Of a stretch of DNA of 64,000 nt, positions 17,699 through 26,698 are shown one piece after another. A program made the position numbers and the translations under genes. The notes under the pieces are model-generated. The model made no database searches. It worked only from the letters and a program-made list of their open reading frames with translations, and was not told the origin of the DNA. Source of the stretch: Kribbella rubisoli (GTDB lineage: Bacteria; Actinomycetota; Actinomycetes; Propionibacteriales; Kribbellaceae); the NCBI RefSeq assembly GCF_004217145.1, contig NZ_SHKR01000015.1, positions 248,001 through 312,000 of the forward strand, written 5' to 3'. Numbering within the stretch: position 1 is the first letter of the stretch; every line of letters begins with the position of its first letter.

Positions 17699-18072
17699 CC
17701 GAGATCGGCGAGATCGACAAGATCGCCCGCGCGCTGGTCAGCGGCCTGCCGGCCGGGTGGCGTGAGGTGACCGCGGTCTATCGCGCGACCACGACGTACG
17801 CCGAACTCGACGCGACCGTCGACGGCGAGCAGGTCGATCCGCTGCCCGATGCGCTCGAGGACCACTTCGAGGCGTTGCGGCGGGAGATGTACCAGTCGGG
17901 CCGGGGCACCTGGCTGACGGCGTCGATCAGTGTCACGTCGGACGGGCACTTCGCGACCGACTTCGACTACGAGACCGAGCCGGCCTGGTCGATGCCTGTC
18001 GACGCAGGTATCTACGCGGCCGAGCTGGCCGAGTTCCCGCGTGACGACGTACCGGCGTGGATGCGCATCTAA
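17695..18072 (+). CDS. YezG/DUF600-family immunity protein
   Basis: 125-aa acidic protein resembling the YezG immunity family (PF04634), known to neutralise YeeF-type nuclease toxins in Bacillus. Visible features are the N-terminal helix IDKIARALVSGLPAGWREV, the strand pair TTTYAELDATVDG, and the C-terminal FDYETEPAW region with tryptophan and acidic residues that would oppose a basic nuclease. It starts inside the stop of the nuclease gene (4-base overlap), so the two are co-translated. The pairing with a nuclease of the matching family strongly supports both calls. Confidence 0.75.
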   Translation: MTEIGEIDKIARALVSGLPAGWREVTAVYRATTTYAELDATVDGEQVDPLPDALEDHFEALRREMYQSGRGTWLTASISVTSDGHFATDFDYETEPAWSMPVDAGIYAAELAEFPRDDVPAWMRI

Positions 18073-18193
18073 TTCGGTGGCGGTGCCCGAAGGGCGCTGG
18101 TAACGTCGCGAGCCTGTCTTTTTCGGGATCGAATCGAACCGGATGGATCAGCTCCGGGGCGGGACCCATGTTCACGATTCGAGGCACTCTCCC

Positions 18194-20215
18194 ATGGCCG
18201 AACTCGAGGCCGAACGGGCCTTCCTGACCACTGCCCAAGTCGCTCTCCACCGGATGTACGCCGAGGTCGTCGACCGCGACGTCCAGGTGATCGGCGGCGA
18301 GGACAACGACGAACGCTTCACCAACGAGGCCAACCAGCGGGCCAAGGAGATGCGCACCCACGCGCTCCTCGACCTGCCCGACGTACCGCTGTTCTTCGGC
18401 CGGCTCGACTACGAGCAGGGCACGATCCCCGACCTCGACCAGATCTACATCGGACGCCGGCACGTCCATGACGGCAGCGGCGTACCGCTGGTGATCGACT
18501 GGAGGGCGCCGGTGTCGGTGCCGTTCTACCGGGCGACCCACAGCGACCGGCAGCGGGTGCTGATGCGCCGCCGGTACGGGTTCTCGGACCACGCCGAGCT
18601 GACCGGCTTCGAGGACGAGCCGCTGACCGGCGTCATCGAGACCGATCAGGCGGATGCCTTCCTGCGGGCCGAGATCGAGCGGCCGCGCACCGGTCCGATG
18701 CGCGACATCGTGGCCACGATCCAGCCGGAGCAGGACGACCTGGTCCGCGCTCCGCTGCACCCGAGCGTCTGTGTGCAAGGCGCGCCCGGCACCGGCAAGA
18801 CCGCCGTCGGCCTGCACCGGGTCGCGTACCTGCTCTACACCGAACGCGAACGCCTCGGCCGCGGCGGCGTCGTGATCGTCGGCCCGAACCGCTCCTTCCT
18901 GTCGTACATCCGCAAGGTCCTGCCCGCGCTCGGCGAGGTCGACGTACGGCAGATCACGATCGACGAGCTGATTACCCGACCGACCGTCGCGATCGACGAG
19001 ACCGAGGCCGAGCGGCTGAAGGGCGATGCCCGGATGGCCGACGTACTGCGGCGCGCGTTGTGGTCGTACGTCGGTACGCCGACCGAGGGAGTCCTTTACA
19101 GCAAGGGATCCCGGCGTTACCGGGTGCACGACTACGAGGTCGTAAACATCGTGTCGGACCTGCGTGAGTCGACCCGCTACGCGCCCGGCCGGAACGCGCT
19201 TGCGCAGCGGATCGCTCACGTCGTACTGGTCCGGATGGAGGAGCGGGCGGAGTCACCGGACGACCGCGTGCAGAACGCGGTCGCCCGCTCGAAGCCGGTG
19301 AAGGACGTGCTCGACTCGGTCTGGCCGCGCGTCGCACCCGAGCAGATCCTGCATCGCCTCCTCTCCAATGCGGAATTCCTGGCGCAGGCCGCTCCGGCGC
19401 TGACCGACGAGGAACGCACGGCGCTGCTGTGGAGCAAGCCGGTCCGATCGTGGAAGTCGGCGAAGTGGTCGTTCGCCGACACCGTCCTGCTCGACGAGCT
19501 CGAGGACCTGATCGAACGGCGTACCGGCTCGCTCGGTCACCTCGTCCTGGACGAGGCGCAGGACCTGTCGGCGATGCAGCTGCGGGCGCTGGGCCGACGC
19601 TGCCGGACCGGTTCGGCCACTGTGCTTGGCGATCTGGCGCAGGCGACGACGCCGTGGGCCGCGGGGTCATGGGACCGCGTCCTCGGTCATCTCGACAAGA
19701 GCGACGGTGTGGTGGAGGAGCTCGACCGAGGGTTCCGGGTGCCTGAGCAGATCATCCGCTTCGCGGCGAGGCTGCTGCCCGAGATCGCTCCGACCCTGAG
19801 TACGCCGAGCGGCGTCCGGACGGTCGCTGACGCGTTGAGCGTCGTGCCGGCCACTGAGTCGACCCTCGCGGACGAGGTCATCGCCGCATGCAAGTCAGCG
19901 CTCGCCGGCGAAGGCTCGGTCGCCCTCATCGCCGCGGACGACCAGGTCGCGAGGCTGCGCGACGCGATCGCCGCCGCAGGCCTCGAGGTCGCCCTGATCG
20001 GCGAGACCGAGGACGAGATCGACACCGTCCGGCTCGTCTGCGTCCCGGCAACCCTCGCGAAGGGCCTCGAGTTCGACGCGGTCATCGTCGCCGAGCCCGC
20101 CCACATCGTCGCCGCCGAGCCCCGCGGCCTCCACCGCCTGTACGTCGTCCTCACCCGAGCCGTCAGCCGCCTCCAGATCATCCACGCCGAGCCGCTTCCG
20201 GGTGCCCTGGGCTGA
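18194..20215 (+). CDS. HelD/UvrD-like superfamily 1 helicase (RNA polymerase-associated type)
   Basis: 673 aa from the ATG at 18194, which has GAGG upstream; in-frame 18143 is an alternative. The N-terminal helical region LEAERAFLTTAQVALHRMYAEVV resembles the HelD clamp-like coiled coil. Walker A is GAPGTGKTAVGLHR near 196, Walker B is HLVLDEAQDLSAMQ, and the C-terminal UvrD-like block has ATLAKGLEFDAVIV and LYVVLTRAVSRL. Family knowledge: HelD removes stalled RNA polymerase from DNA, and actinobacterial HelR relatives protect against rifamycins. Whether this copy does so is unknown; no rifamycin-associated element was recognised upstream. Confidence 0.88.
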   Translation: MAELEAERAFLTTAQVALHRMYAEVVDRDVQVIGGEDNDERFTNEANQRAKEMRTHALLDLPDVPLFFGRLDYEQGTIPDLDQIYIGRRHVHDGSGVPLVIDWRAPVSVPFYRATHSDRQRVLMRRRYGFSDHAELTGFEDEPLTGVIETDQADAFLRAEIERPRTGPMRDIVATIQPEQDDLVRAPLHPSVCVQGAPGTGKTAVGLHRVAYLLYTERERLGRGGVVIVGPNRSFLSYIRKVLPALGEVDVRQITIDELITRPTVAIDETEAERLKGDARMADVLRRALWSYVGTPTEGVLYSKGSRRYRVHDYEVVNIVSDLRESTRYAPGRNALAQRIAHVVLVRMEERAESPDDRVQNAVARSKPVKDVLDSVWPRVAPEQILHRLLSNAEFLAQAAPALTDEERTALLWSKPVRSWKSAKWSFADTVLLDELEDLIERRTGSLGHLVLDEAQDLSAMQLRALGRRCRTGSATVLGDLAQATTPWAAGSWDRVLGHLDKSDGVVEELDRGFRVPEQIIRFAARLLPEIAPTLSTPSGVRTVADALSVVPATESTLADEVIAACKSALAGEGSVALIAADDQVARLRDAIAAAGLEVALIGETEDEIDTVRLVCVPATLAKGLEFDAVIVAEPAHIVAAEPRGLHRLYVVLTRAVSRLQIIHAEPLPGALG

Positions 20216-20229
20216 TCCCCTCGCACAGC

Positions 20230-20241
20230 TATCGTGGCGCG
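20230..20241 (+). promoter_or_regulatory. Putative leaderless promoter
   Basis: TATCGT (20230-20235) lies 6 bases before the ATG at 20242, and there is no SD. Confidence 0.4.
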
Positions 20242-21504
20242 ATGAAGCTCTTCGTGGTGGTCGTGATCGTGCTGTTCGCGGCCGGACTCACCTGGGGCAT
20301 CGTCGCGCTCGTACGCCGGCAGCGGTACATCGACTCGTTGCGGCAGCGTGGGTGGAGCTTCGTCAACAGTCCGACGTTCGATGCCGTTGCGCGGTTGAAC
20401 AATCCGCCGTTCGGGCTCGGTTTTGTGCGGAAGCCCGATGACCAGATCACCGGGCTGACCGCGCAAGGTCGTCCGTTCCAGGTGATCGAGTACAGCACCT
20501 CGCACTGGTCGGGCTGGGTCGGCATGGTGACGTTGTCGCGGCGGCTTCCCGAGTTGTGGATCACCGGCGGCGACACCCGTCCGCGGTACGGCGTTCTCGC
20601 GCACGCCGTGCCTGCTCCGCCGCAGCTCGGGCCGGGCTGGCAGGTCGGTGCGCTCGAGCCGGACTTCGCCGCGGAGCTGATGAATCCGCAGGTGTGTTCG
20701 CAGCTGAGCGCGATGGCGGCGGGCCTGCCGGGGTTGAACGTGGGCATCGACAGCGATCAGCTTGTGGTGCTGAACCCGCCGCGCGAGAAGCCCGACCTGC
20801 TTGCCGCGTGGCTGGAGCAGCTCGGTGCCGTCGCAATGGCGATCGACGCGGCGCCGCTGGACCGCTGGATCCAGCCGGAGCCGCAGCCGCGGCTGACGTT
20901 CTATCACCACCCGGACTGGTACTGGATCGGCGTCGACGACAGCCTGCTGGAGTTCACACCGGTGAACCGTGGCGGGCACGCCCACAGCACCAGCGAGGTC
21001 ATCCGTGGCCGGGACGGCGACGGGCCGCCGTTCGTCGCGTTCACGCACCACTGGAAGACGACGCGGACCGAGTCGTACACCGACAGCGAGGGCCGCACGC
21101 AGACCCGGACGGTGACCGAGAACCACAGCGAGCCGATCCTCGGGTTCCAGTTGCCGATCCGGATGCCGCGGCTGGAGGTCGGGCGGAAGGGGTTCGGCGG
21201 CGGGATCAGCTTCGAGAGCGAGGCGTTCAACCGCCAGTTCGCGGTGCACTCGCCGGACGTGAAGTTCGCGTACGACGTGATCCACCCGCGCCAGATGCAG
21301 TACCTGATGGCGAACCCGCCGGCCTCGTTCACGATCGAGGAGGAGTGGGCCTGGTTCTCGCCCGGCGAGCACAGCCAGCCCGCGATCGCGGGCTGCTCGG
21401 CGTTCGTCCGCGGCTTCCTGGCCCGGGTCCCGCGATTCGTCTGGCGGAATCTCGGTCTCCCGGATTCGCCCTACCCAGCCCCTGAGATATCGCCGGTTCC
21501 GTAG
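20242..21504 (+). CDS. Membrane-anchored hypothetical protein
   Basis: 420 aa, not assigned to a family. Residues 1-25 form one transmembrane segment or uncleaved signal (KLFVVVVIVLFAAGLTWGIVALV) followed by a positive RRQR stop. The rest is soluble and Trp-rich, with two similar halves (RPFQVIEYSTSHWSGW; LTFYHHPDWYWIGVDD), and a charged TDSEGRTQTRTVTENH stretch that may be an exposed loop. The ATG at 20242 is chosen because the TM segment begins there and TATCGT lies 6 bases upstream; the open frame extends back to 19888 inside the helicase gene. No operon partner. Confidence 0.75.
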   Translation: MKLFVVVVIVLFAAGLTWGIVALVRRQRYIDSLRQRGWSFVNSPTFDAVARLNNPPFGLGFVRKPDDQITGLTAQGRPFQVIEYSTSHWSGWVGMVTLSRRLPELWITGGDTRPRYGVLAHAVPAPPQLGPGWQVGALEPDFAAELMNPQVCSQLSAMAAGLPGLNVGIDSDQLVVLNPPREKPDLLAAWLEQLGAVAMAIDAAPLDRWIQPEPQPRLTFYHHPDWYWIGVDDSLLEFTPVNRGGHAHSTSEVIRGRDGDGPPFVAFTHHWKTTRTESYTDSEGRTQTRTVTENHSEPILGFQLPIRMPRLEVGRKGFGGGISFESEAFNRQFAVHSPDVKFAYDVIHPRQMQYLMANPPASFTIEEEWAWFSPGEHSQPAIAGCSAFVRGFLARVPRFVWRNLGLPDSPYPAPEISPVP

Positions 21505-21552
21505 CGGGAATGCGATTACCCTCGGCGCGGTTGCGTCTTTGGGTGTGGCTCC

Positions 21553-23004
21553 ATGGATGAGCCACGAGTCTTGGGAGGCATCATCACTACGCATGCGGCC
21601 CTGCTACCGGTCGAGCGAACCTCGGCGGGTACAGGTCAACATACCGGCCAACGAACCCTGGTCATCTTCGGCGCCAGCGGCGATCTGAGCTCGCGGTTGC
21701 TGCTGCCCGGTCTGGGTAGTCTGCTCGCCGGAGCGCGGGCGACCAGTGTGCGCATCATCGGGACCGGCCGGTCCCAGCTCGCAGCGGACGAGTGGACGGA
21801 TCGGGTCCGGTCGGCCTTCGAGTCCCGCGGCGAGATCAGTTCGGCGGCAGCGGACACGCTGGCAACGACGGAGTACGTCGCCGGTGACCCGACCGAGGTC
21901 GAGCACCTCCGCGCGCTTCTGGAGCTCGCGGGTCCTGCGCCGGTCCTGTACTTCTCCCTCCCGCCGGCCGTGACGACCGCGATCGTCGAGAAGCTCCGCG
22001 GGCTCGAGCTGCCGGAAGGGACCGAGCTCGCGTTCGAGAAGCCGTTCGGCACCGACGCCGAGTCCGCCGCCGAGCTCAACCAGCTCGTCGGCTCGCTCGT
22101 GCCCGAGGAGAACGTGCACCGCGTCGACCACTTCCTCGGTCGGACCGCGGTCCTGAACCTGATCGGCCTGCGGTTCGCGAACCGTCTGTTCGAGCCGGTC
22201 TGGAACGCCGAGCACATCGAGAGCATCGAGATCGTGTACGACGAGACGCTCGGCCTCGAGGGCCGCGCGCAGTACTACGACAACGCCGGCGCGCTGGTCG
22301 ACATGATCCAGAGCCACCTCCTGCTCGTCCTCGCACTGCTCGCGATGGACGCACCGGCGACGATGGACGCCGTCGAGGTGCGCAGCGAGATGGCGCGTGC
22401 GCTGCGCAGTACGCATCTCTACCGCGACTCCGCGATCGAGGCGGGTCGGCGGGCCCGGTACGCCGCGGGGATCGCGGACGATCGCGTGGTTCCGTCGTAC
22501 GCCGATGAAAGCGGGGTCGACGCGGAGCGGGGGACCGAGACGCTGGCCGAGGTGATGGTCGAGGTCGACACGAACCGCTGGGCCGGTGTGCCGATCACGC
22601 TGCGCTCGGGCAAGGCGCTCGGGGTCGCGCGCAAGGAGATCGTGGTCAAGTTCAAGCCGCTGCGGCACCTGCCCTCCGGTCTGAACGGCGCGCGCGACGG
22701 CGAGACGCTGCGCATCGGTCTGAACCCGGGCGAGCTGTCCCTGTCCGTCCCCGCGCTCGGTGTCGACGGCCCGTACACGATGGGCCAGGTCTTCCTCGAC
22801 GCGACGCTGCCGTCGTCCTCCGTCCTGCCGTACGGCGAGGTGCTCAGCGGCATCCTCCGTGGCGACCCACTCCTCTCGGTGCGCGGCGACGTCGCTGAAC
22901 GGTGCTGGGAGATCGTCGAGCCTGTCCTCGCCGCGTGGCGCGCCGGCGAAGTACCCCTCGACGAGTACGACGCAGGCTCGAACGGACCGGCGACCTGGAA
23001 GTAA
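21553..23004 (+). CDS. zwf: Glucose-6-phosphate dehydrogenase family protein
   Basis: 483-aa homologue of the NADP-dependent first enzyme of the oxidative pentose phosphate pathway. The dinucleotide motif GASGDLSSRLL (40-50), FEKPFG (K163), the active-site region RVDHFLGR (D192, H193) and the base-partner His in MIQSH (H255) are present. The substrate-phosphate Lys of the canonical RIDHYLGK motif is Arg here (R197), and PITLRSGKAL keeps the later Lys. It stands alone, without opcA, tal, tkt or gnd, so it may be a paralogue rather than the main Zwf. Start uncertain: the ATG at 21553 has no clear SD. Confidence 0.85.
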   Translation: MDEPRVLGGIITTHAALLPVERTSAGTGQHTGQRTLVIFGASGDLSSRLLLPGLGSLLAGARATSVRIIGTGRSQLAADEWTDRVRSAFESRGEISSAAADTLATTEYVAGDPTEVEHLRALLELAGPAPVLYFSLPPAVTTAIVEKLRGLELPEGTELAFEKPFGTDAESAAELNQLVGSLVPEENVHRVDHFLGRTAVLNLIGLRFANRLFEPVWNAEHIESIEIVYDETLGLEGRAQYYDNAGALVDMIQSHLLLVLALLAMDAPATMDAVEVRSEMARALRSTHLYRDSAIEAGRRARYAAGIADDRVVPSYADESGVDAERGTETLAEVMVEVDTNRWAGVPITLRSGKALGVARKEIVVKFKPLRHLPSGLNGARDGETLRIGLNPGELSLSVPALGVDGPYTMGQVFLDATLPSSSVLPYGEVLSGILRGDPLLSVRGDVAERCWEIVEPVLAAWRAGEVPLDEYDAGSNGPATWK

Positions 23005-23028
23005 TCCGGGCCGATATCGCACAGAATC

Positions 23029-23061
23029 TTGACACGGTTAAGTAAATAGAACCAATATCCT
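23029..23061 (+). promoter_or_regulatory. Candidate promoter of the GH27 gene
   Basis: A perfect TTGACA (23029-23034) is followed by an unusually AT-rich stretch with TATCCT at 23056-23061. The 21-base spacing is longer than optimal, so the exact -10 is unsure. It leads into the GH27 start at 23095. Confidence 0.35.
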
Positions 23062-23094
23062 ATCCGATTCGGTTCTCTCAGAGAGGTCACCGCC

Positions 23095-25605
23095 ATGACC
23101 AGATCCGTTCGGAGCAGGAGGGTGCGGACCGTGCTTACCGGTCTCGCCGCCGCCGTACTGCTGCCGGCAGGTTTGACGGCTACAACGTCCGCAGCAGCAC
23201 CCGAGACCACGCCCCCGATCGCGCCGAAGACGGCTGCCCCGCAGCAGGCCGTCCAGGCTCCGGCGGTTGCGACCAGCAGCGTCCAGTCCACTGTCCAGTC
23301 CGGCGGCCCGGCCGGCGATATCGCGCTGCACCCGTACATGGGGTGGAGCAGCTACAGCATGCAGGTGTACGACGGCGCCGGGAACTGGATCTCCGCGAAC
23401 CAGTTGATCAAGCAGTCCGACGCGATGCACAAGAAGCTCCAGCCGTACGGGTACAAGAACATCAACATCGACGCCGGCTGGAACGACGGGATCGACGCGT
23501 ACGGCCGGCCGGTGCCGAGCAAGAAGCTCTACCCGAACGGGCTCCAGGCGGTGATCGACCACATCCACGCCAACGGCCAGAAGGTCGGCCTGTACGCGAT
23601 CCCCGGCATCGGCAAGGAGGTCATCGACGCCAACCTCCCGGTGTACGGCGCTCCCGAGTGCAAGACCGGTGACCTGCCGGTGCAGCCGCTGCAGAAGGCG
23701 GACTACTGGGGTATCGGCTACAAGATCGACTTCTCCAAGCCCTGCGCGCAGAAGTACATCGACTCGATCGCCGACCTCTTCGGCTCGTGGGGCCTGGACT
23801 TCCTGAAGTTCGACAGCGTCACGCCCGGCTCGGGGATCAGCGACCTGTCGCTCGACGCCCGCGGTGACGTGAAGGCGTGGTCCGCGGCGCTGGCCCGGCA
23901 CAAGATCTGGCTCGAGCTGTCCTGGGCGGTCGACATCAACTACGCCGACACCTGGAAGCAGTACGCGAACGGGTGGCGGATCGAGTGGGACGTCGAGTGC
24001 TACTGCCCGGGCGTCGCGCTGACGCAGTGGCAGAACATCAACCGGCTGTTCCCGAAGCTGGCGGACTGGTGGCGCTACGCAGGGCCGGGCGGCTGGAACG
24101 ACCTCGACTCGCTCGACGTCGGCAACGGCCAGATGGACGGTCTCACCAAGGACGAACGCCGTACGGCGGCCACCCTGTGGGCAGTCTCGGCGGCGCCGAT
24201 GTACGTCGGCAACGACATGACCCGGCTGGACGACTACGGCGTGAGCCTGCTGACGAACCCCGAGGTGATCGCGGTCAACCAGGCCGGACGCCCGGCGCAG
24301 CCGCTGTCGATGAAGACCAACAAACAGGTCTGGTACTCGCTCAACCCCGACAGCAGCTACACCGTTGCCTTGTTCAACCTCGGGCAGACCGACTCCGACA
24401 TGACGGTCAACTGGTCCGACCTCGGCCTGACCGGCCCCGCGAAGGTCCGCGACCTGTGGGCGCACAAGGACCTCGGCCAGTTCGCGAGCGGCTTCACCGG
24501 CAAGGACATCCCGATTCACGGCGTCCAGCTGCTGAAGGTCACGCCGCAGAAGGGGTCCTCGATCCGCGTCAACGACGACGACCTGCGGGTCGCGTACGAC
24601 GGCGCGTGGCAGCGCAACAACAACTACGAGGTACCGGCGGTGTCCGAGCCGCTGGCCGTGACGGTCACCGACTCGTCGCAGGCGAAGACCGCGGACGCGG
24701 GTTCGCGGACCCTCGAGGTCAACAACGACGACTCGCAGATCACCTACACGGGCAACTGGCACCAGAGCACGGGACGAGGGCTCGGTGACTACAAGGACGA
24801 CGTGGCGTGGTCCGAGACCGACGGCGACTCGTTCTCGTACAGCTTCGTCGGCACGGGCGTCGACTACGTGACGGAGACCGATCCCGGACAGGGTGACGTC
24901 GACATCTACATCGACGGTCAGTTCAAGCAGACGGTGAGCACGTACCTGGATCCGTCGCAGGGACACAACAAACCGCAGCAGGTCGTCTACAGCGTCTCGG
25001 ATCTGCCGAACGGCTCGCACACGATCCGCGCGGTGAAGAAGTCCGGTCAGTTCATGCTGCTCGACAAGCTGAACATCCGGCAGGAGAGCCTGCTGAACCC
25101 GGACTCGGCGACGTTCGACAAGAGCGCCCCGGCCGACGTCAGCGTCGAGCTCGGCCGCGATCCCGGTGAGCTGGCAGGCATCTCGAACGCCGGCCATGAC
25201 CTGGTCAAGGGCACCGACTACACGGTGGCCGGCAAGGTCGTGACGATCAAGGCGGCGTACCTCGCGACCTCGGCGGCGGGCAACGTGCCGCTCGACTTCC
25301 GGTTCCGGGGTGACTACCGCGACGACATCCACGCCACCACGACGAACGGCGCGGCGGTCAACTTCGCCTTCACCGGCACGGCTGTCGCGTGGAGCACGGA
25401 GCTCGCTCCGGACCAGGGCAACGCCGACGTCTTCATCGACGGCAAGCTCGTACGCCGGGTGAACCTGCACGGCGACGCCCGCGTGACCAACCAGCAGGTG
25501 TTCAGCGCGACCGGCCTCAAGAACGGGCCGCACACGCTGCGGATCGTCAAGGTCGACGGCGACGTACTGCGTAACGACACGGTCAGCTACGCGATCGCCA
25601 AGTAG
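23095..25605 (+). CDS. Secreted modular GH27 glycosidase (alpha-galactosidase or beta-L-arabinopyranosidase type)
   Basis: 836 aa. A signal peptide (about 1-35) and Pro/Ala/Gln linker precede the GH27 (beta/alpha)8 domain, about 72-400: HPYMGWSSYS, INIDAGWND, nucleophile D240 in FLKFDSV and acid/base D299 in RIEWDVE. After an antiparallel beta domain come a jelly-roll-like module (about 555-660), an X2-like module (about 665-750, SVELGRDPGELAG) and a second jelly-roll-like copy at the C-terminus (NADVFIDGKLVRRVN versus GDVDIYIDGQFKQTV). It should cleave terminal galactose or arabinopyranose from plant polysaccharide outside the cell. SD GAGAGG precedes the ATG. A strong terminator follows. 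Confidence 0.9.
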   Translation: MTRSVRSRRVRTVLTGLAAAVLLPAGLTATTSAAAPETTPPIAPKTAAPQQAVQAPAVATSSVQSTVQSGGPAGDIALHPYMGWSSYSMQVYDGAGNWISANQLIKQSDAMHKKLQPYGYKNINIDAGWNDGIDAYGRPVPSKKLYPNGLQAVIDHIHANGQKVGLYAIPGIGKEVIDANLPVYGAPECKTGDLPVQPLQKADYWGIGYKIDFSKPCAQKYIDSIADLFGSWGLDFLKFDSVTPGSGISDLSLDARGDVKAWSAALARHKIWLELSWAVDINYADTWKQYANGWRIEWDVECYCPGVALTQWQNINRLFPKLADWWRYAGPGGWNDLDSLDVGNGQMDGLTKDERRTAATLWAVSAAPMYVGNDMTRLDDYGVSLLTNPEVIAVNQAGRPAQPLSMKTNKQVWYSLNPDSSYTVALFNLGQTDSDMTVNWSDLGLTGPAKVRDLWAHKDLGQFASGFTGKDIPIHGVQLLKVTPQKGSSIRVNDDDLRVAYDGAWQRNNNYEVPAVSEPLAVTVTDSSQAKTADAGSRTLEVNNDDSQITYTGNWHQSTGRGLGDYKDDVAWSETDGDSFSYSFVGTGVDYVTETDPGQGDVDIYIDGQFKQTVSTYLDPSQGHNKPQQVVYSVSDLPNGSHTIRAVKKSGQFMLLDKLNIRQESLLNPDSATFDKSAPADVSVELGRDPGELAGISNAGHDLVKGTDYTVAGKVVTIKAAYLATSAAGNVPLDFRFRGDYRDDIHATTTNGAAVNFAFTGTAVAWSTELAPDQGNADVFIDGKLVRRVNLHGDARVTNQQVFSATGLKNGPHTLRIVKVDGDVLRNDTVSYAIAK

Positions 25606-25616
25606 CACGCAAGACG

Positions 25617-25650
25617 GGCGGGCGGTGGTCCGGACGGACCGCCGCCCGCC
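25617..25650 (+). terminator. Strong Rho-independent terminator after GH27
   Basis: A 15-bp arm at 25617-25631 pairs with 25636-25650 with one G-T mismatch, around a GGAC loop, followed by the T-rich TTCTTGTTGT. It closes the GH27 transcript. Confidence 0.85.
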
Positions 25651-25677
25651 TTCTTGTTGTCGGCATCACAAGGTCTG

Positions 25678-25695
25678 ACTGACTGATCAGTCAGT
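25678..25695. promoter_or_regulatory. Perfect 18-bp palindrome, TetR-type operator
   Basis: ACTGACTGATCAGTCAGT is a perfect palindrome. It lies 68 bases before the start of a two-gene unit that encodes its own TetR regulator, so it is the probable autoregulatory operator. Confidence 0.7.
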
Positions 25696-25762
25696 TACTT
25701 TGTTAGGCTTGCCTGTGGGGGATCGATCTGGCATCCCTGTCGATCGAGCGAGGTGCCGCCTT

Positions 25763-26698
25763 ATGTCGTTGAGCGATATCACCGTCCCGCGCCGGCGCAG
25801 CCGTCGGCGGCGGGAAGACTCCAAGTTGGTCGACCATGTCGACCGCCTCGGCGAGGAACATCCGCCGATTCCGCTCGAGAGCGTCGACTACACGATGAAG
25901 CGTCCGCGGCTGCTGGCCGAGCGCTTCGGGTCGGTGCTGGCCTACATGACCCGGGTCGAGCTCGAGGTCGAGCGGAACGTGCTGGAGCTGAACATCCTGC
26001 TGCCGGATCCGCCCGAGGTCGACCGGCGGTTCTACGCGGACGTGTGGATGCCGCAGGAGACGCGGCACGGCTTGATCCTGGACCAGATGCAGGAGCTGGC
26101 CGGGATCGAGGCGCACGAGCCGAACCTGACCGACGTCGACTTCCGGCTCAAGCTGCTCGGTGCGCTCGGCAAGGTGCCCGGCGTACAGGACATCAGCCGG
26201 ATGCTCTACTACCTGACCGGACTGGCGACCGAGCGCTCCGCAGTGCTTGCCTACAACAAGCTTCATTCCGGATTGCTGGAGCTGGGCGAGCGGGCGATCG
26301 CCGCGACCGTGGTCGCGCCGATCAAGCGGCAGGAGCCGGGGCACTTCGCCTACTACCAGATGGCGGCGCAAGAGCTCTGGGGGCAACTCTCCGGCTGGCA
26401 GCGGTGGCTGACCCGCGGGCTGCGGAAGCGTACGTTCGATGTTGTGGGTGCCTACAACAAGCTTCAGCGGACCCAGTTCGGTGACGTGATGCATGCACTG
26501 GACATCAGCAGGGGCGGCGAGGACGACCTGCGGGAGTACGCGCAGAAGGTCGGGCGCGCCGAGTACGAGCTGATGTTCGCGCACCGGCGCGGACTGCGCG
26601 TGCCGGACTACGTCTTCAAGGCGCTGCGGCGATCCGCGGAGCTGGCTGCCGAGCGGAAGGGTGAGGCCTGGCCAGCCGCTGAACGAACCGGATCATGA
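25763..26698 (+). CDS. Ferritin-like di-iron protein, acyl-ACP desaturase-related
   Basis: 311 aa, all-helical. Ligand motifs in the order expected for a di-iron four-helix bundle are RVELEVERNVLEL, MPQETRHGLI (ExxH), TGLATERSAV and KRQEPGHFAYYQ (second ExxH). Family knowledge: similar actinobacterial proteins are often listed as acyl-ACP desaturase-like or, wrongly, as LepA. The probable chemistry is O2-dependent oxidation of an acyl substrate; this is inference. The ATG at 25763 follows GAGCGAGG. It overlaps the TetR gene by 4 bases and is controlled by the palindrome 68 bases upstream. Confidence 0.75.
   Translation: MSLSDITVPRRRSRRRREDSKLVDHVDRLGEEHPPIPLESVDYTMKRPRLLAERFGSVLAYMTRVELEVERNVLELNILLPDPPEVDRRFYADVWMPQETRHGLILDQMQELAGIEAHEPNLTDVDFRLKLLGALGKVPGVQDISRMLYYLTGLATERSAVLAYNKLHSGLLELGERAIAATVVAPIKRQEPGHFAYYQMAAQELWGQLSGWQRWLTRGLRKRTFDVVGAYNKLQRTQFGDVMHALDISRGGEDDLREYAQKVGRAEYELMFAHRRGLRVPDYVFKALRRSAELAAERKGEAWPAAERTGS

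Noticed and set aside
23038..25608. 856-aa minus-strand open frame opposite the GH27 gene
   Set aside because: Same kind of shadow: valine/arginine-rich sequence with no fold, fully covered by a convincing plus-strand gene.
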